DNA of 43,517 bases from a bacterium (GCA_030426945.1 JAUHXL010000007.1:1-43517); one strand, 5' to 3'. Numbered from the stretch's first letter, positions 8,769 to 25,048 are shown. Notes: generated from the sequence alone by a model not told the origin. Translations and numbers: made by a program.

Positions 8769-9500
8769 ATGAGCGACACCGACGACCCCCACGGCCGCCG
8801 CTACCGGAACCCCAACGCCCGGCCCGCCGCCGCCGCCCTGCTCGGGCTGACCGACGGCGTCCCCCCGCCCAGCCGCATCTTCGGCGGCCTCACCGCCCGC
8901 CTCGACGCCGGCGCCCCCGTCGCCGACTGCCGCGGAGCCCTGACGATGCTGCTGTGGCTGAGCCGCGAGGCCGCCGTGCCCCTCGACGACCTCGCGGCCG
9001 CCGTCCCGCTGCTGGCCCCGCCCCTGCGCGCCACCGCCCTCGAGTGGCTGCTCACCGTCGCCGACGCCGACGGCGCGCTGCCCGCGCTGCCGCCCGACGA
9101 CGACCTGTTCGCCGGCGTCGACCTGCCGCCCGCCCTCGTCGACACCACGCTGATGCGCGCCTTCGAGAACGCCAGCATGGTCAACGTCGCCGGCGCCGCC
9201 GCCCCCCGCATGAACGCCTCGATCGAGCTGTTCTGCCGCTGGAGCCTCTGGCTGGCCGACAAGGCCTTCCCCCAGCCGCTCGACCGACTGAGCTGGCTCG
9301 TGGACAACGTCCTCCTCACCCTCCCCCGCCCGCTGCCCGACGCCGCCCGCGCCCGCCTCACCGCGCTGGCCGAGGTGTGGCTCGCCGAGCTGCCCGCCGC
9401 CGACCGACCGACCGCCGCGGCGGTGCTGGCGCGCCCGAACGCACGAGATCACCTCGATGCCGACCGCCTCGCCGCGCTGACGGGGAGCTGGGCGCGCTAG
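8769..9500 (+). CDS. Uncharacterised Ala/Leu-rich helical protein
   Basis: A 243-residue protein of unknown family. It is strongly helical, rich in Ala, Leu, Asp and Pro, with no signal peptide, no membrane segment long enough to be convincing and no recognised catalytic motif. Codon use (almost all G/C third positions) matches chromosomal neighbours, which supports real coding. The start ATG follows GAAGGAGACC. It lies 59 bases after the DUF4258-like gene, so the two may be co-transcribed. A soluble repeat-like scaffold (HEAT-like) is possible but cannot be shown by eye. Confidence 0.55.
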   Translation: MSDTDDPHGRRYRNPNARPAAAALLGLTDGVPPPSRIFGGLTARLDAGAPVADCRGALTMLLWLSREAAVPLDDLAAAVPLLAPPLRATALEWLLTVADADGALPALPPDDDLFAGVDLPPALVDTTLMRAFENASMVNVAGAAAPRMNASIELFCRWSLWLADKAFPQPLDRLSWLVDNVLLTLPRPLPDAARARLTALAEVWLAELPAADRPTAAAVLARPNARDHLDADRLAALTGSWAR

Positions 9501-9576
9501 GCCGATCCCGTTTCGGTTCGCGCGTTAGCGCGGGACCGGCAGTTCGATGAGGAACCCGACGATGGGACCGGTCGCC

Positions 9577-9594
9577 GTGCCACGTTACGGCACG
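9577..9594. repeat. Small inverted repeat between genes
   Basis: CGTGCC (9577... 9581 region) pairs with GGCACG (9589-9594) around a 7-base AT-containing loop. It is related in arm sequence to the GGCACG hairpin family but has reversed arms. It lies in the 204-base gap between 9500 and 9705, which otherwise shows only a possible weak promoter (TTGACT at 9648-9653, 17 bases, AAGACT). Confidence 0.4.
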
Positions 9595-9704
9595 ACGAGC
9601 GGCACGCGGGTCATGGCTCTGCGGCGCCGACATCGAGACGGCCTGGGTTGACTCGGCGCGGATGCAGGCCAAGACTACGCGACAGGGACAACCTGGGAGA
9701 CACC

Positions 9705-10904
9705 ATGGGCACCCACGGGCACACGGGACGAGCATTCGCAATGCTCATCTTCTTCACGATGGCCATGCTCGCTTGCGACGAGGGGGGCGACGACAGCAAC
9801 GACGCTCCCCAGAGATGGGGTGCTCCCGCCGGCGAAGGGCCCACCGGACAGACGCCTGGGCGGACCGGCCCCACCCCCGCCCAAGAAGCGGCCACTCGCG
9901 AGGTGTTCGAGGACGCCCTCGTCGCGTGCTTCGACGTCGTCGTGCAGCAAGAGCTCCAGGGCATCCGTGCGTGCCAACGCACCGATGACTTCCGCAAGCT
10001 GTACGAGCCCATGGTCGGCGCCGTCAACCAGCTGCTCGACCGCGGCCGGTTGACGCCCGAGGATCGCCGGCTCGCGCTGTACGCCCCGCTGGACTACGCC
10101 GACGGCGTCGTGGGGCTGCACCACTGCAACGGAAACCCCTTTCAGGCGGGCGCGAACCTCAACGCCTATGCGCTGTACGACGCGACCTTCATGATCGACC
10201 ACTTCACCTTCGCCCTCATCGAGGCCGCGGCGTACTTCGCGCTGTACGTGGGGCCGGCGCCCGACGATCCCGCTCAGCGTAACGCCTGGGCTGGCCAGCT
10301 CATCCTCGACGTCGGCCGCATCTTCTACAACGCCAACCAGGGGCGCATCTTCGAGGTCGTCGACGCCGAGACCGCGGGGGCAGCGTTCGACAGCAACCCG
10401 GCCGCCGGCCGCCTGGCCCGCGACGCCATCACCTTCATCGTCGCCCACGAGCTGGGGCACGCGAACCTGATCCACGGCCCTCTCAAGCACATGATGCGCG
10501 CGGGCGTCGCCGAGCTCGAGCGGCAGGGCATCATTCGGGTGGACGCGGCACAGCGGCGCACGCTCGAAGCGCGTCTGCTCGAGCTCAACGTCGCCACCGA
10601 GGTGCAGGCCGACATCTACGCCCTGACCCTGCTGCAGCGCTCCGACGCGAGCTCGACCGGCATCGCGCTGCTCGCCCTCGGCCTCGGCGGTATGATGGTC
10701 CACACCGGCCAATGCGACCCGTCGGCCTCGGCCGACCTCTTCCGCGACTGCTTCTTCATGGCCCTGCCCGGCGCCGACCACCCCCCGCTCGACGCCCGAA
10801 CCGTCCTGGCGCAGCACATCCTCGACGAAGGGCGCGACTACCGTCACCTGCTCGACTCGGGCGCCTGGGACGAGGCCTACGACTTGGTGCAGTCCCTGCG
10901 CTGA
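9705..10904 (+). CDS. Lipoprotein zinc metallopeptidase (HExxH, M48-like)
   Basis: A 399-residue protein. A short N-terminal hydrophobic segment ends in MLAC, a lipobox, followed by an acidic EGGDDSND linker, so it is probably anchored in a membrane. The zinc motif HELGH occupies residues 248-252 within AITFIVAHELGHANLIHG. About 50 residues later NVATEVQADIYAL supplies a third ligand (Glu299) in the ExxAD context usual for M48-type gluzincins. The role is likely protein quality control or processing at the envelope; the substrate is unknown. The start ATG at 9705 has GGGAGA upstream; the in-frame ATG at 9648 lacks a site and would bury the signal. A hairpin follows the stop by 13 bases. Confidence 0.75.
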   Translation: MGTHGHTGRAFAMLIFFTMAMLACDEGGDDSNDAPQRWGAPAGEGPTGQTPGRTGPTPAQEAATREVFEDALVACFDVVVQQELQGIRACQRTDDFRKLYEPMVGAVNQLLDRGRLTPEDRRLALYAPLDYADGVVGLHHCNGNPFQAGANLNAYALYDATFMIDHFTFALIEAAAYFALYVGPAPDDPAQRNAWAGQLILDVGRIFYNANQGRIFEVVDAETAGAAFDSNPAAGRLARDAITFIVAHELGHANLIHGPLKHMMRAGVAELERQGIIRVDAAQRRTLEARLLELNVATEVQADIYALTLLQRSDASSTGIALLALGLGGMMVHTGQCDPSASADLFRDCFFMALPGADHPPLDARTVLAQHILDEGRDYRHLLDSGAWDEAYDLVQSLR

Positions 10905-10916
10905 AACCCGCCGCTG

Positions 10917-10933
10917 CGGCACGTAGCGTGCCG
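10917..10933. repeat. Palindromic hairpin, copy 2 (GGCACGTAGCGTGCC family)
   Basis: Identical to the core at 8290-8306 (7-bp stem, TAG loop) and placed 13 bases after the metallopeptidase stop. It probably marks the end of that transcription unit just before the BREX promoter at 11024. Confidence 0.7.
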
Positions 10934-11023
10934 CCCCGTCGGGTACAACCGCCTCGACTCCCCCGTGAAGCGCGGTGCCCATGCCTCCCAGCCCCCACCC
11001 GCCCCTCGGCCGCCCCCCACAAG

Positions 11024-11056
11024 CCCCTTGGCCCCGCCCGCGCCCCGCCCCATACT
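11024..11056 (+). promoter_or_regulatory. Promoter of the BREX operon (shared-type box 1)
   Basis: CCCCTTGGCC (11024-11033, containing -35 TTGGCC) is followed after exactly 17 bases by CATACT (11051-11056, -10). The same box with identical hexamers and spacing occurs at 33445-33477 and 34891-34923. It lies 70 bases before the first BREX-operon start at 11127. This is the only good promoter seen between the upstream hairpin and pglW. Confidence 0.65.
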
Positions 11057-11126
11057 ACCCCCGGCCCGGGCGCCAGCGGGCGGCACTCGGGGCGCCGACG
11101 GGCACACGCGCAGCATGGAGGACGGC

Positions 11127-11807
11127 ATGAGCACAGCCAGCCTGAGCGCCCACCACCTCGGCGCCACCCTGGCCGCCATCGCGCGCCTCGAGGCGGCCGA
11201 CGTTCGGCCGCCCCGCCTGACGCAGCCGGGCTTCGACAAGTGGCACCGCTTTCGGCGCAAGCTGGGCTGGCGCGACTTCATCGACCTGCTGCACGACGAT
11301 CTGGCCGGCGCCTTCCCGGAGCCCTTCGACCGGCACGCCTGGCCGAACCAGCCGGCCCTCGACGACGCCCAGGCCGAGGCCCTGGTACGCGCCGCCTCGA
11401 CGCCCTCGGGCCAAGCGCCCCTCGACTTCCTGCGCGCCCAGGCCGAGGCCCTCGGCCTCACGGTCGCCGGCAGCCCCTCGGCCGCGCCCAAGGTGCAGCC
11501 CCACCACAAGGTGCTCGAGCTGCCCGGCACCGGCGGCCGCATCGCCGCCTATCAGTGCGCCAACGACGCCGCCCTCTCGCTCGACGGCCCCTACACCTTC
11601 GTCGCCGCCACCCCGGCCGAGCGCGTGGCGATCGGCCTGGCCGCGGTCGAGCTGCGCGCCAACCGCCCGCGCATCGTGACCCCCGACGAGCTCGCGATCG
11701 CCCTCGACAAGGGCGCCCGCTTCGACCGCGTCCAGGGCTTCCAGGCCGCGCCAACCCCGGCCGCGCTGCTCGAGCGCCTGGGCGACACCGAGGTCCGCCT
11801 GGTTTGA
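11127..11807 (+). CDS. Unrecognised first gene of the BREX operon (orf1)
   Basis: A 226-residue, apparently soluble protein with no family that I recognise. Features: an N-terminal helical part with WHRFRRKLGWRDFIDLLHDDL, then a central GTGGRIAAYQCANDAAL and a TPAERVAIGLAAVELRANRPRIVTPD-like segment. It is not evidently BrxB or BrxE. The start at 11127 is chosen because GGAGG (11117-11121) lies just upstream; an in-frame ATG at 11115 has no site. Its stop overlaps the next start (TTGA, 11804-11807), so it is coupled to orf2 and through it to pglW. Position at the head of the operon suggests a BREX accessory or regulator, by context only. Confidence 0.7.
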   Translation: MSTASLSAHHLGATLAAIARLEAADVRPPRLTQPGFDKWHRFRRKLGWRDFIDLLHDDLAGAFPEPFDRHAWPNQPALDDAQAEALVRAASTPSGQAPLDFLRAQAEALGLTVAGSPSAAPKVQPHHKVLELPGTGGRIAAYQCANDAALSLDGPYTFVAATPAERVAIGLAAVELRANRPRIVTPDELAIALDKGARFDRVQGFQAAPTPAALLERLGDTEVRLV

Positions 11808-12573
11808 ACACGCCGCCCCTCACCAGTTGGACGCGCACGCTCAACCCGGACGACGCCCTGCTGCTGCTCGAGCTGGCGCAGCCGGGCATGCACCTCGACG
11901 ACTGGGCGCAGCAGGCCCACGACCGCCTGCCCCAGCCCGGCCGCGCCCGCCGCACCGAGCTCATCCGCCTCACCCGCGAGCGCCTGCTCGACGTCGAGGG
12001 CGACTCCATCGCCGACACCGTCTACCTGCGCCTGATCCACGACGGCACACCCGGCCGCCGCGACACCCTGCTGCACGGCCGCGCCCTGTTCGACCAGCCC
12101 TGGATCACCGTCGCCCTCGACGAGATCGTCCACCCCCAGCTCGAGGCCGCCGAGCGCCCCCTGGCCCCCCGCGACGTCGATCGGGTCACCGACGACGCCT
12201 GGGCCGCCCTGCTCGATCGCCACCTGAAGCCCGGCACCGGCCCCCAGTCGGTCGACAAGACCCGCTCGCAGATCCAGCGCAACCTCGCCCGCCTCGGCGT
12301 CCTCGAGCTGCGCGGCAACACGGCCCGCGACACCTACGTGCGCCGCGGTCAGCCGGATGCCGTGGCCTTCGCCTGGCTCGTGGCCCACGAGCTGCGCGTC
12401 GCGAACCTGCCCGAATGCGACGCCGCCTGGGCCGCCCGGCAGTCGCGCGCCGCCCGCCTGTTCGCTGTCCCGCCCTTGACGGCCGACACCTGCATCGAGG
12501 CCGGCGTCCGCGCCGGCGTCTTGCGCGCGGGCTTCCTCGCCGGCCGCCCGCGCCTGCACCCGGGGACGCCCTG

Positions 12574-12574
<1 letters not shown>
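11804..12574 (+). CDS. Unrecognised second gene of the BREX operon (orf2), possibly BrxA-like
   Basis: A 256-residue protein starting at TTG (11804), which overlaps the orf1 stop by four bases, and ending in a one-base overlap with pglW (TGATG). The start is set by this overlap; there is no other suitable codon near. It has an N-terminal helical region with RTELIRLTRERLLD, a middle ALDEIVHPQLE segment, and a winged-helix-like end, SVDKTRSQIQRNLARLGVLEL. This order vaguely recalls BrxA (DUF1819), a small DNA-binding BREX protein with winged-helix folds. BrxA is not a standard type 2 component, so this is a weak hypothesis. The tight coupling makes a joint function with PglW likely. Confidence 0.65.
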
Positions 12575-16732
<4,158 letters not shown>

Positions 16733-16743
<11 letters not shown>

Positions 16744-16783
16744 TTCGCCTGCGCGGACGAGCCCGGCTCGGAGCGCCGCATGA
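16733..16783 (+). other. Short upstream ORF (16 aa) coupled to AlbA_2-1
   Basis: GTG at 16733 is preceded by AAGGAG (16721-16726) at ideal spacing and opens 16 codons that end in TGA at 16781-16783, overlapping the ATG of the next gene (ATGA). It starts inside the end of pglW in another frame. It may be a leader peptide for translational coupling, or the relic of a gene start that followed pglW before the accessory genes came in. Confidence 0.4.
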
Positions 16784-18630
16784 TGCGAAGCGCTACATCG
16801 CTGCTCGCGGAGCTCCGCGCTCTCGACGAATCCCACGGCATCGAGGCCAAGCGCGCCACGCGCATCGACCGTTCGGTGCTCGAGACGGTGTGCGCGTTCG
16901 CCAACGAGCCCGGCCTCGGCGGCGGCTACCTGCTGTTGGGCGTCGCGGCGACCGCCCCGACAGGCCCTGCGGTGCGCACCTACGAGGTCGTCGGCGTGCA
17001 ACACCCCGACCAGGCACAGAGCGATCTCGCGTCTCAGTGCGCGACGGCGTTCAACCGTCCGATTCGGCCCGTCATCGCGGTCGAGTCCGTCGAGGGTCAG
17101 CCGGTGCTCGTCGTCTTCGTGGCCGAGGCGTCCGCGACCGACAAGCCCCTCTACCTGAAGGCGCTCGGTCTTCCACGGGGTGCCTTCCGTCGCGTGGGTT
17201 CCACCGACCAGGAGGGAACCGACGACGACCTGGTCGCGCTGTACCAGGGGCATCAGATCGCCACCTACGATCAGACCCTCGTTGCGGACGCCGACCTGAG
17301 CGATCTCGACCCCGAAGCCGTGCGGCTGTACCGAGAGCTGCGCGCGCAGGCCAACCCCGTCGCCGAAGAGCTTCTCTGGAGCGACGACGATCTCCTTCGC
17401 GCGCTGGGCGCGGTCGTTCGCCACGAGGAGCGACTCTGTCCGACCGTCGCGGGCTTGCTCCTCTTCGGCACGACGATGGCCCTGCGGCGCTGCTTCCCGA
17501 TGATGCGCATCGACTACATTCGCGTGCCGGGCCGAGAGTGGGTCCAGGATCCGGATCGTCGCTTCGACACCATCGAGATCCGTGCGTCGCTGATCATCGC
17601 AGCGCGCCGGGCCATCGCGGCCGTCCGGGACGACCTGCCCGTGTCGTTCTCGCTGCCCGAGGGCGACGCTCTGCGTCAGGACGAGACCATCCTGCCGGTC
17701 CGGGTCATCCGCGAGGCGGTGGTCAACGCCGTCATGCACCGCAGCTACCGCATCCACGGTCCGATTCAGATCCTGCGCTACGCCAATCGCCTCGAAGTCC
17801 GGAACCCGGGTCACTCACTGAAAGCCGAGGAGCAGCTGGGCGAGCCCGGATCGGAGGCCCGCAACCCGCGCATCGCCGCCGTGCTGCACGAGGTGCAGTT
17901 GGCCGAGACCAAGGGCAGCGGCATCCGCGCGATGCGCGCGCTGATGGTCGCGCGCGACCTCGCACCACCGACGTTCGAGTCCAGCCGCCGCCCCGACCAC
18001 TTCGTCGCGACGTTCCTCTTTCACCACTTCCTGACGGCCGACGATCTCGATTGGCTCGGCAGCCTGACGGCCGAGCGCCTGAGCGACGAAGAGTCGCGCG
18101 CTCTGGTCTTCCTCCGCGAGATGGGGGCGGTCGACAACACCGCGTACCGCGCCGTCAATCGAGTCGACACCCTCACCGCCTCGGCACACCTGCGGCGGCT
18201 CCGCGACCTCGATCTGCTGAGCATGAAGGGCGCCGGCAGCCGCACCTACTACGTGGCCGGCCCCGCCCTCGGCCTCCCCGACCGCGCCGAAGTACACCAC
18301 CTCGACGCGGAAGTGCACCACCCCCAGGCGGATGTACACCACCCCCCGCTCGAAGTGCACCAGCTCGATCCGGACATCCGGCGGCGCATGGAGCAGGCCG
18401 GCAAGCGGCCGCGTCGGGACGTCCTCCGCGGCTTGATCGTCTCCATCTGCGCCCGGCGACCCAGCTCCGCGCGCGAGCTGGCGCATCTTCTCGACGACCG
18501 CGATCCGAAGAACCTCGTCCGCCTGCACCTCGGGCCGATGCTCGAGGCGGGCCTCCTGACCTACACCATCCCCGAGATGCCCAACCATCCCGAGCAGAAG
18601 TACACCACCCCCGAGCGCGAGCACCCGTGA
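16780..18630 (+). CDS. AlbA_2/Schlafen-type ATP-binding protein 1
   Basis: A 616-residue protein. The N-terminal part (residues about 10-130, from ELRALDESHGIEAKRA through FANEPGLGGGYLLLGV) is the Schlafen AlbA_2 domain. The middle (VIREAVVNAVMHRSYRIHGPIQI, then NRLEVRNPGH and TKGSGIRAMR) is the GHKL-like ATPase of the RecG-C/HATPase_c_4 group. A winged-helix region follows, then four 7-residue EVHH repeats (504-531) and a second winged helix. Such proteins are annotated as transcription regulators and are frequent in defence islands. Start: ATG 16780 with GGAG at 16770-16773; the codon at 16783 is also possible. Third codon positions are clearly less G/C than in pglW, suggesting separate acquisition. 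Confidence 0.82.
   Translation: MMRSATSLLAELRALDESHGIEAKRATRIDRSVLETVCAFANEPGLGGGYLLLGVAATAPTGPAVRTYEVVGVQHPDQAQSDLASQCATAFNRPIRPVIAVESVEGQPVLVVFVAEASATDKPLYLKALGLPRGAFRRVGSTDQEGTDDDLVALYQGHQIATYDQTLVADADLSDLDPEAVRLYRELRAQANPVAEELLWSDDDLLRALGAVVRHEERLCPTVAGLLLFGTTMALRRCFPMMRIDYIRVPGREWVQDPDRRFDTIEIRASLIIAARRAIAAVRDDLPVSFSLPEGDALRQDETILPVRVIREAVVNAVMHRSYRIHGPIQILRYANRLEVRNPGHSLKAEEQLGEPGSEARNPRIAAVLHEVQLAETKGSGIRAMRALMVARDLAPPTFESSRRPDHFVATFLFHHFLTADDLDWLGSLTAERLSDEESRALVFLREMGAVDNTAYRAVNRVDTLTASAHLRRLRDLDLLSMKGAGSRTYYVAGPALGLPDRAEVHHLDAEVHHPQADVHHPPLEVHQLDPDIRRRMEQAGKRPRRDVLRGLIVSICARRPSSARELAHLLDDRDPKNLVRLHLGPMLEAGLLTYTIPEMPNHPEQKYTTPEREHP
18289..18372 (+). repeat. Four 21-bp coding repeats (EVHHxxx) in AlbA_2-1
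   Basis: Units 18289-18309, 18310-18330, 18331-18351 and 18352-18372 encode EVHHLDA, EVHHPQA, DVHHPPL and EVHQLDP. The pattern keeps [ED]-V-H-[HQ] and varies the last three residues. Paired histidines every seven residues suggest a metal-binding or beta-type linker between two winged-helix parts. Confidence 0.85.
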
Positions 18631-19039
18631 GCGACACATGGCCCCAGCGCACAGAGGTTGTCTCCCTATCCAAGGTCGAGCCGGACGCCAGCGTGGGGCA
18701 GTCCGCCGCTTCGCCCGCCATGTGCCGGTATGGGCGTGATGTTCCATCTTCCTCCGACCCGCACCCAGCGCGCTCGCCTAGAAAAAAGGAACGCAGAAAC
18801 AGCAACTTGCCCATTCAAGCGTTTGCCCCACCCCGCAACCGCGCCCCTGGAGGCCCGATGATCAGCGATGCTGCGCGGCGGAAGAGCGTCCGCCACGAAC
18901 GCTCGAAGCTCGATAGGCGTGCACAGAGCGCTGCCCGGCGCGGCCTCACTGTACGATTCGAGCGACGCGTGACCTGCGCGGGCGAACGTTGGCCGCGAAC
19001 CGAGTCGATGAGAGACGCCCTGCGCCCCACGGAGACGCC
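18631..19039. other. 409-base gap between AlbA_2-1 and AlbA_2-2
   Basis: This stretch is lower in GC than its neighbours and includes an A-rich patch near 18780. A frame opening at GTG 18627 (overlapping the previous stop as GTGA) runs to 19046 as 139 codons, but its composition is poor in hydrophobic blocks and rich in Arg, Ser and Pro, so I do not call it a gene with confidence. It contains a 38-bp copy of the pglX start region at 18824-18861. No promoter is clear. Confidence 0.5.
18824..18861 (+). repeat. 38-bp direct repeat, left copy (pglX-start-like)
   Basis: Matches 21214-21251 at 35 of 38 positions, without gaps. Both contain CTGGAGGCCCGATGA, a ribosome-binding site plus ATG. In the right copy this ATG is the pglX start; in the left copy it opens a short ORF (18858-19046). 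Confidence 0.85.
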
Positions 19040-19046
19040 ATGCTGA
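18858..19046 (+). other. Short ORF (62 aa) opened by the pglX-like start copy
   Basis: ATG 18858 has the same GGAGG site as pglX and begins MISDA, where PglX begins MKSDA. The rest is Arg-rich and has no recognisable fold. Its stop (19044-19046) overlaps the start of AlbA_2-2 at 19040 (ATGCTGA), so it may act as a coupling leader. An internal ATG at 19008 gives MRDALRPTETPC, which resembles the beginning of the short ORF at 21195. It may be a vestige of the pglX 5' end. Confidence 0.35.
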
Positions 19047-20224
19047 GCGAGAAAGACGTGCTCGCCCTGCTCGCCGACCTGGAGTCCGACCGCGTCGAGC
19101 GAACGGAGTCCACGAACAACACGGACAAATTCTCGCGGGCCGTGTGTGCCTTCGCCAACGACATGCCCGGACACCGGCAGCCCGGCGTGCTGATCGTGGG
19201 GGCGCGGGACGACGGCAGCCTGGCCGGCCTCACGGTGACCGACCAGCTGCTGCAGAACCTCGGGGCGCTGCGCTCCGACGGCAACATCCTGCCGTTGCCG
19301 TCCCTCCGGGTGCAGCGCCTGGTGCTCGACGGCGGCGAGGTCGCGGTGGTGGAGGTCGACCCGTCGGACCTTCCACCGGTTCGATACAAGGGCAGAGTCT
19401 GCATCCGCATCGGTCCGCGGCGCGGCGACGCCAGCGAGCAGGAAGAGCGGATCCTGTCCGAACGCCGCACGGCGCGGGCAGCCACCTTCGACGTGCATCC
19501 GGTCGCCGGCGCGACCCTCGACGACCTGTCGCTGCGTCTGTTCGCGGACTACCACGCGAGCGTCGTCTCGCCCGAGGTCGTCGCGGCGAACCACCGCACC
19601 GTCGAAGAGCGGCTCGCGTCGCTCCGGTTCTTCGACGTCGAGCGCGGCGCGCCCACCGTCGCCGGCCTGCTGCTGTTCGGCACCAATCCGCTCTATCACC
19701 TGCCCGGCGCGTCGGTGACGTTCCTCCATTTTCCGGGGGACACGATGACGGACCGTCCGGATGACGAGCTGTCGGTGTCGGGCGATCTGCAAACGGTCAT
19801 CGAAACGGTCGTCCAGAAGCTGAAGGCGCACAACCGTGCGGCCCCCACCGAGGGGGACGGCTTCCGCGAACGGACGGTCGCGGACTACCCGGAGACCGCG
19901 CTGCGGGAGCTGTTCCTCAACGCCATCATCCACCGTGACTATCAGTCCAACGCGCCGGTCCGCTTCTATTGGTTCGCCGACCGCGTCGAAGTCCAGAACC
20001 CGGGGGGCCTGTACGGCATTGTCACCCCCGCCACGCTCGAGAAGCGGAACGACTACCGAAATCCGGTGATCGCCGAGGCCATGAAGGCCCTCGCCTACGT
20101 GAACAAGTTCGGCTACGGCATCCAGCGCGCCCAGGCGGCCCTCGCCGCGAACGGGAACCCGCCCGCCGAGTTCGACATCGACGACCGCGCGTTCGCGGTG
20201 GTGATCCGGCGGAGGCCAGCGTGA
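19040..20224 (+). CDS. AlbA_2/Schlafen-type ATP-binding protein 2
   Basis: A 394-residue protein with the same two-part plan as the other AlbA_2 genes here. The AlbA_2 domain covers about residues 12-120 (DRVERTESTNNTDKFSRAVCAFAND, VLIVGARDDG, RYKGRVCIRIGPRRGDA). The GHKL-like ATPase domain is near 285-370 (ALRELFLNAIIHRDYQSNAP, DRVEVQNPGG, YVNKFGYGIQRAQ). It lacks the C-terminal winged helices of AlbA_2-1. The first motif has TEST rather than the usual EFK, so the AlbA_2 surface may differ. The start at 19040 follows GGAG and is chosen over 18989, which has no site. The stop overlaps the ParA gene as GTGA, so these two form a pair. Confidence 0.82.
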   Translation: MLSEKDVLALLADLESDRVERTESTNNTDKFSRAVCAFANDMPGHRQPGVLIVGARDDGSLAGLTVTDQLLQNLGALRSDGNILPLPSLRVQRLVLDGGEVAVVEVDPSDLPPVRYKGRVCIRIGPRRGDASEQEERILSERRTARAATFDVHPVAGATLDDLSLRLFADYHASVVSPEVVAANHRTVEERLASLRFFDVERGAPTVAGLLLFGTNPLYHLPGASVTFLHFPGDTMTDRPDDELSVSGDLQTVIETVVQKLKAHNRAAPTEGDGFRERTVADYPETALRELFLNAIIHRDYQSNAPVRFYWFADRVEVQNPGGLYGIVTPATLEKRNDYRNPVIAEAMKALAYVNKFGYGIQRAQAALAANGNPPAEFDIDDRAFAVVIRRRPA

Positions 20225-21198
20225 ACCCGCTCGCCTTCTTCAACAACAAGGGCGGCGTCGGCAAGACCTCGCTCGTCTCGCACCTGGCGTGGATGTTCGC
20301 CGACCGCGGCGTCCCGACGCTGGCGGCGGATCTCGACCCGCAGTCGAACCTGACGTCGTTCTTCGTCACCGACCAGCGCGTGAAGGCGCTGTGGGACGCC
20401 CACCAGACCGTGTACGCGGCCGTGCGTCCTCTGATGGATCGCAGCGGAGACGTCGCATCGCCCCACGTGGAGCCCGTGGCGCCCAACCTGCACCTGCTGG
20501 TGGGCGATCTCGGCCTGTCGCGCTTCGAAGACCTGCTCGCCGAGAACTGGGCGAAGTGCCTGACCGGCGAGGTCGGCGCGTTCCGGGTCATGTCGGCCTT
20601 CCACCGCCTGATCGCGGACGCGGCCGACCAGGTCGGCGCGCAGATCGTCCTGATCGACATGGGCCCCAACCTCGGCCCGCTCAACCGCGCCGCGCTGCTC
20701 GCCTCGGACCACATCGTGCTGCCCATCGCGCCCGACCTGTTCTCGCTGCAGGGCATGGAGAACCTGGGGCCCACCCTGCGCGATTGGCGCCAGGGGTGGG
20801 ACAAGCGCGTCGCGGAGCTGAAGGACGCGTCGGTGCCGCTGCCGAAGGGTCAGATGCAGCCCATCGGCTATGTGCTGATGAGCTTCGGTGTGCGGGACAG
20901 CCGGCCCGTGAAGGCCTACGACGACTGGATCGCACAGATCCCGCGGGTCTACCGCGAAGCGGTGCTCGACCAGCGCGGCGCGGTCCCGAGCCCCGACGCC
21001 GACCCCCTGCGCATGGCGGCCCTGAAGCATTATCGAAGCCTCATGCCGCTCGCCATGACGGCACGCAAGCCGATGTTCCAGCTTCAGCAGGCCGACGGCG
21101 CCCGGGGCGCGCACCTCGACGCCGTGCGGGCCTGCTATCAGGACTTCCTGAACCTGGCGCGCCGCATCGGCGACGCGCTGGGCGTCCCCGTGCCATGA
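20221..21198 (+). CDS. ParA/MinD-type P-loop ATPase paired with AlbA_2-2
   Basis: A 325-residue protein with a deviant Walker A motif NNKGGVGKTS at residues 8-17, the ParA switch DLDPQSNLT (about 38-46), and a Walker B-type IVLIDMGPNLGPLNRAAL near residue 145. These are the ParA hallmarks. Canonical ParA proteins move plasmids or chromosomes with a ParB partner; no parB or parS is visible here. The GTG start at 20221 overlaps the AlbA_2-2 stop by four bases, which indicates a dedicated two-gene module. In this place, just before pglX, it is more likely a defence or localisation factor than a segregation gene, but that is inference. Confidence 0.8.
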   Translation: MNPLAFFNNKGGVGKTSLVSHLAWMFADRGVPTLAADLDPQSNLTSFFVTDQRVKALWDAHQTVYAAVRPLMDRSGDVASPHVEPVAPNLHLLVGDLGLSRFEDLLAENWAKCLTGEVGAFRVMSAFHRLIADAADQVGAQIVLIDMGPNLGPLNRAALLASDHIVLPIAPDLFSLQGMENLGPTLRDWRQGWDKRVAELKDASVPLPKGQMQPIGYVLMSFGVRDSRPVKAYDDWIAQIPRVYREAVLDQRGAVPSPDADPLRMAALKHYRSLMPLAMTARKPMFQLQQADGARGAHLDAVRACYQDFLNLARRIGDALGVPVP

Positions 21199-21247
21199 GA
21201 GACGATGCCGTGCTGCCCCACCCCGCCGCCGCCCCCCTGGAGGCCCG

Positions 21248-21251
<4 letters not shown>
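21195..21251 (+). other. Short ORF (18 aa) bridging ParA and pglX
   Basis: ATG 21195 overlaps the ParA stop (ATGA) and the ORF ends in a TGA (21249-21251) that overlaps the pglX start (ATGA). The peptide is MRDDAVLPHPAAAPLEAR. Its last 12 residues recur as LPHPATAPLEAR in the matching frame of the 18824-18861 copy; two of the three base differences are silent in this frame. It may couple translation of pglX to the upstream gene. Confidence 0.4.
21214..21251 (+). repeat. 38-bp direct repeat, right copy (pglX start)
   Basis: The right copy of the repeat at 18824-18861 (35/38 identical). It carries the GGAGG site and the ATG of pglX. The two copies bracket AlbA_2-2 and the ParA gene, a 2.35-kb segment. 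Confidence 0.85.

Positions 21252-25048
<3,797 letters not shown>

Noticed and set aside
18289-18372. CRISPR-like array in AlbA_2-1
   Set aside because: The 21-bp units are contiguous, in frame and have no spacers.
20221-21198. Plasmid or chromosome partition locus
   Set aside because: No parB-like gene and no parS-like repeated palindromes are next to the ParA-type gene; it is coupled to an AlbA_2 gene instead.
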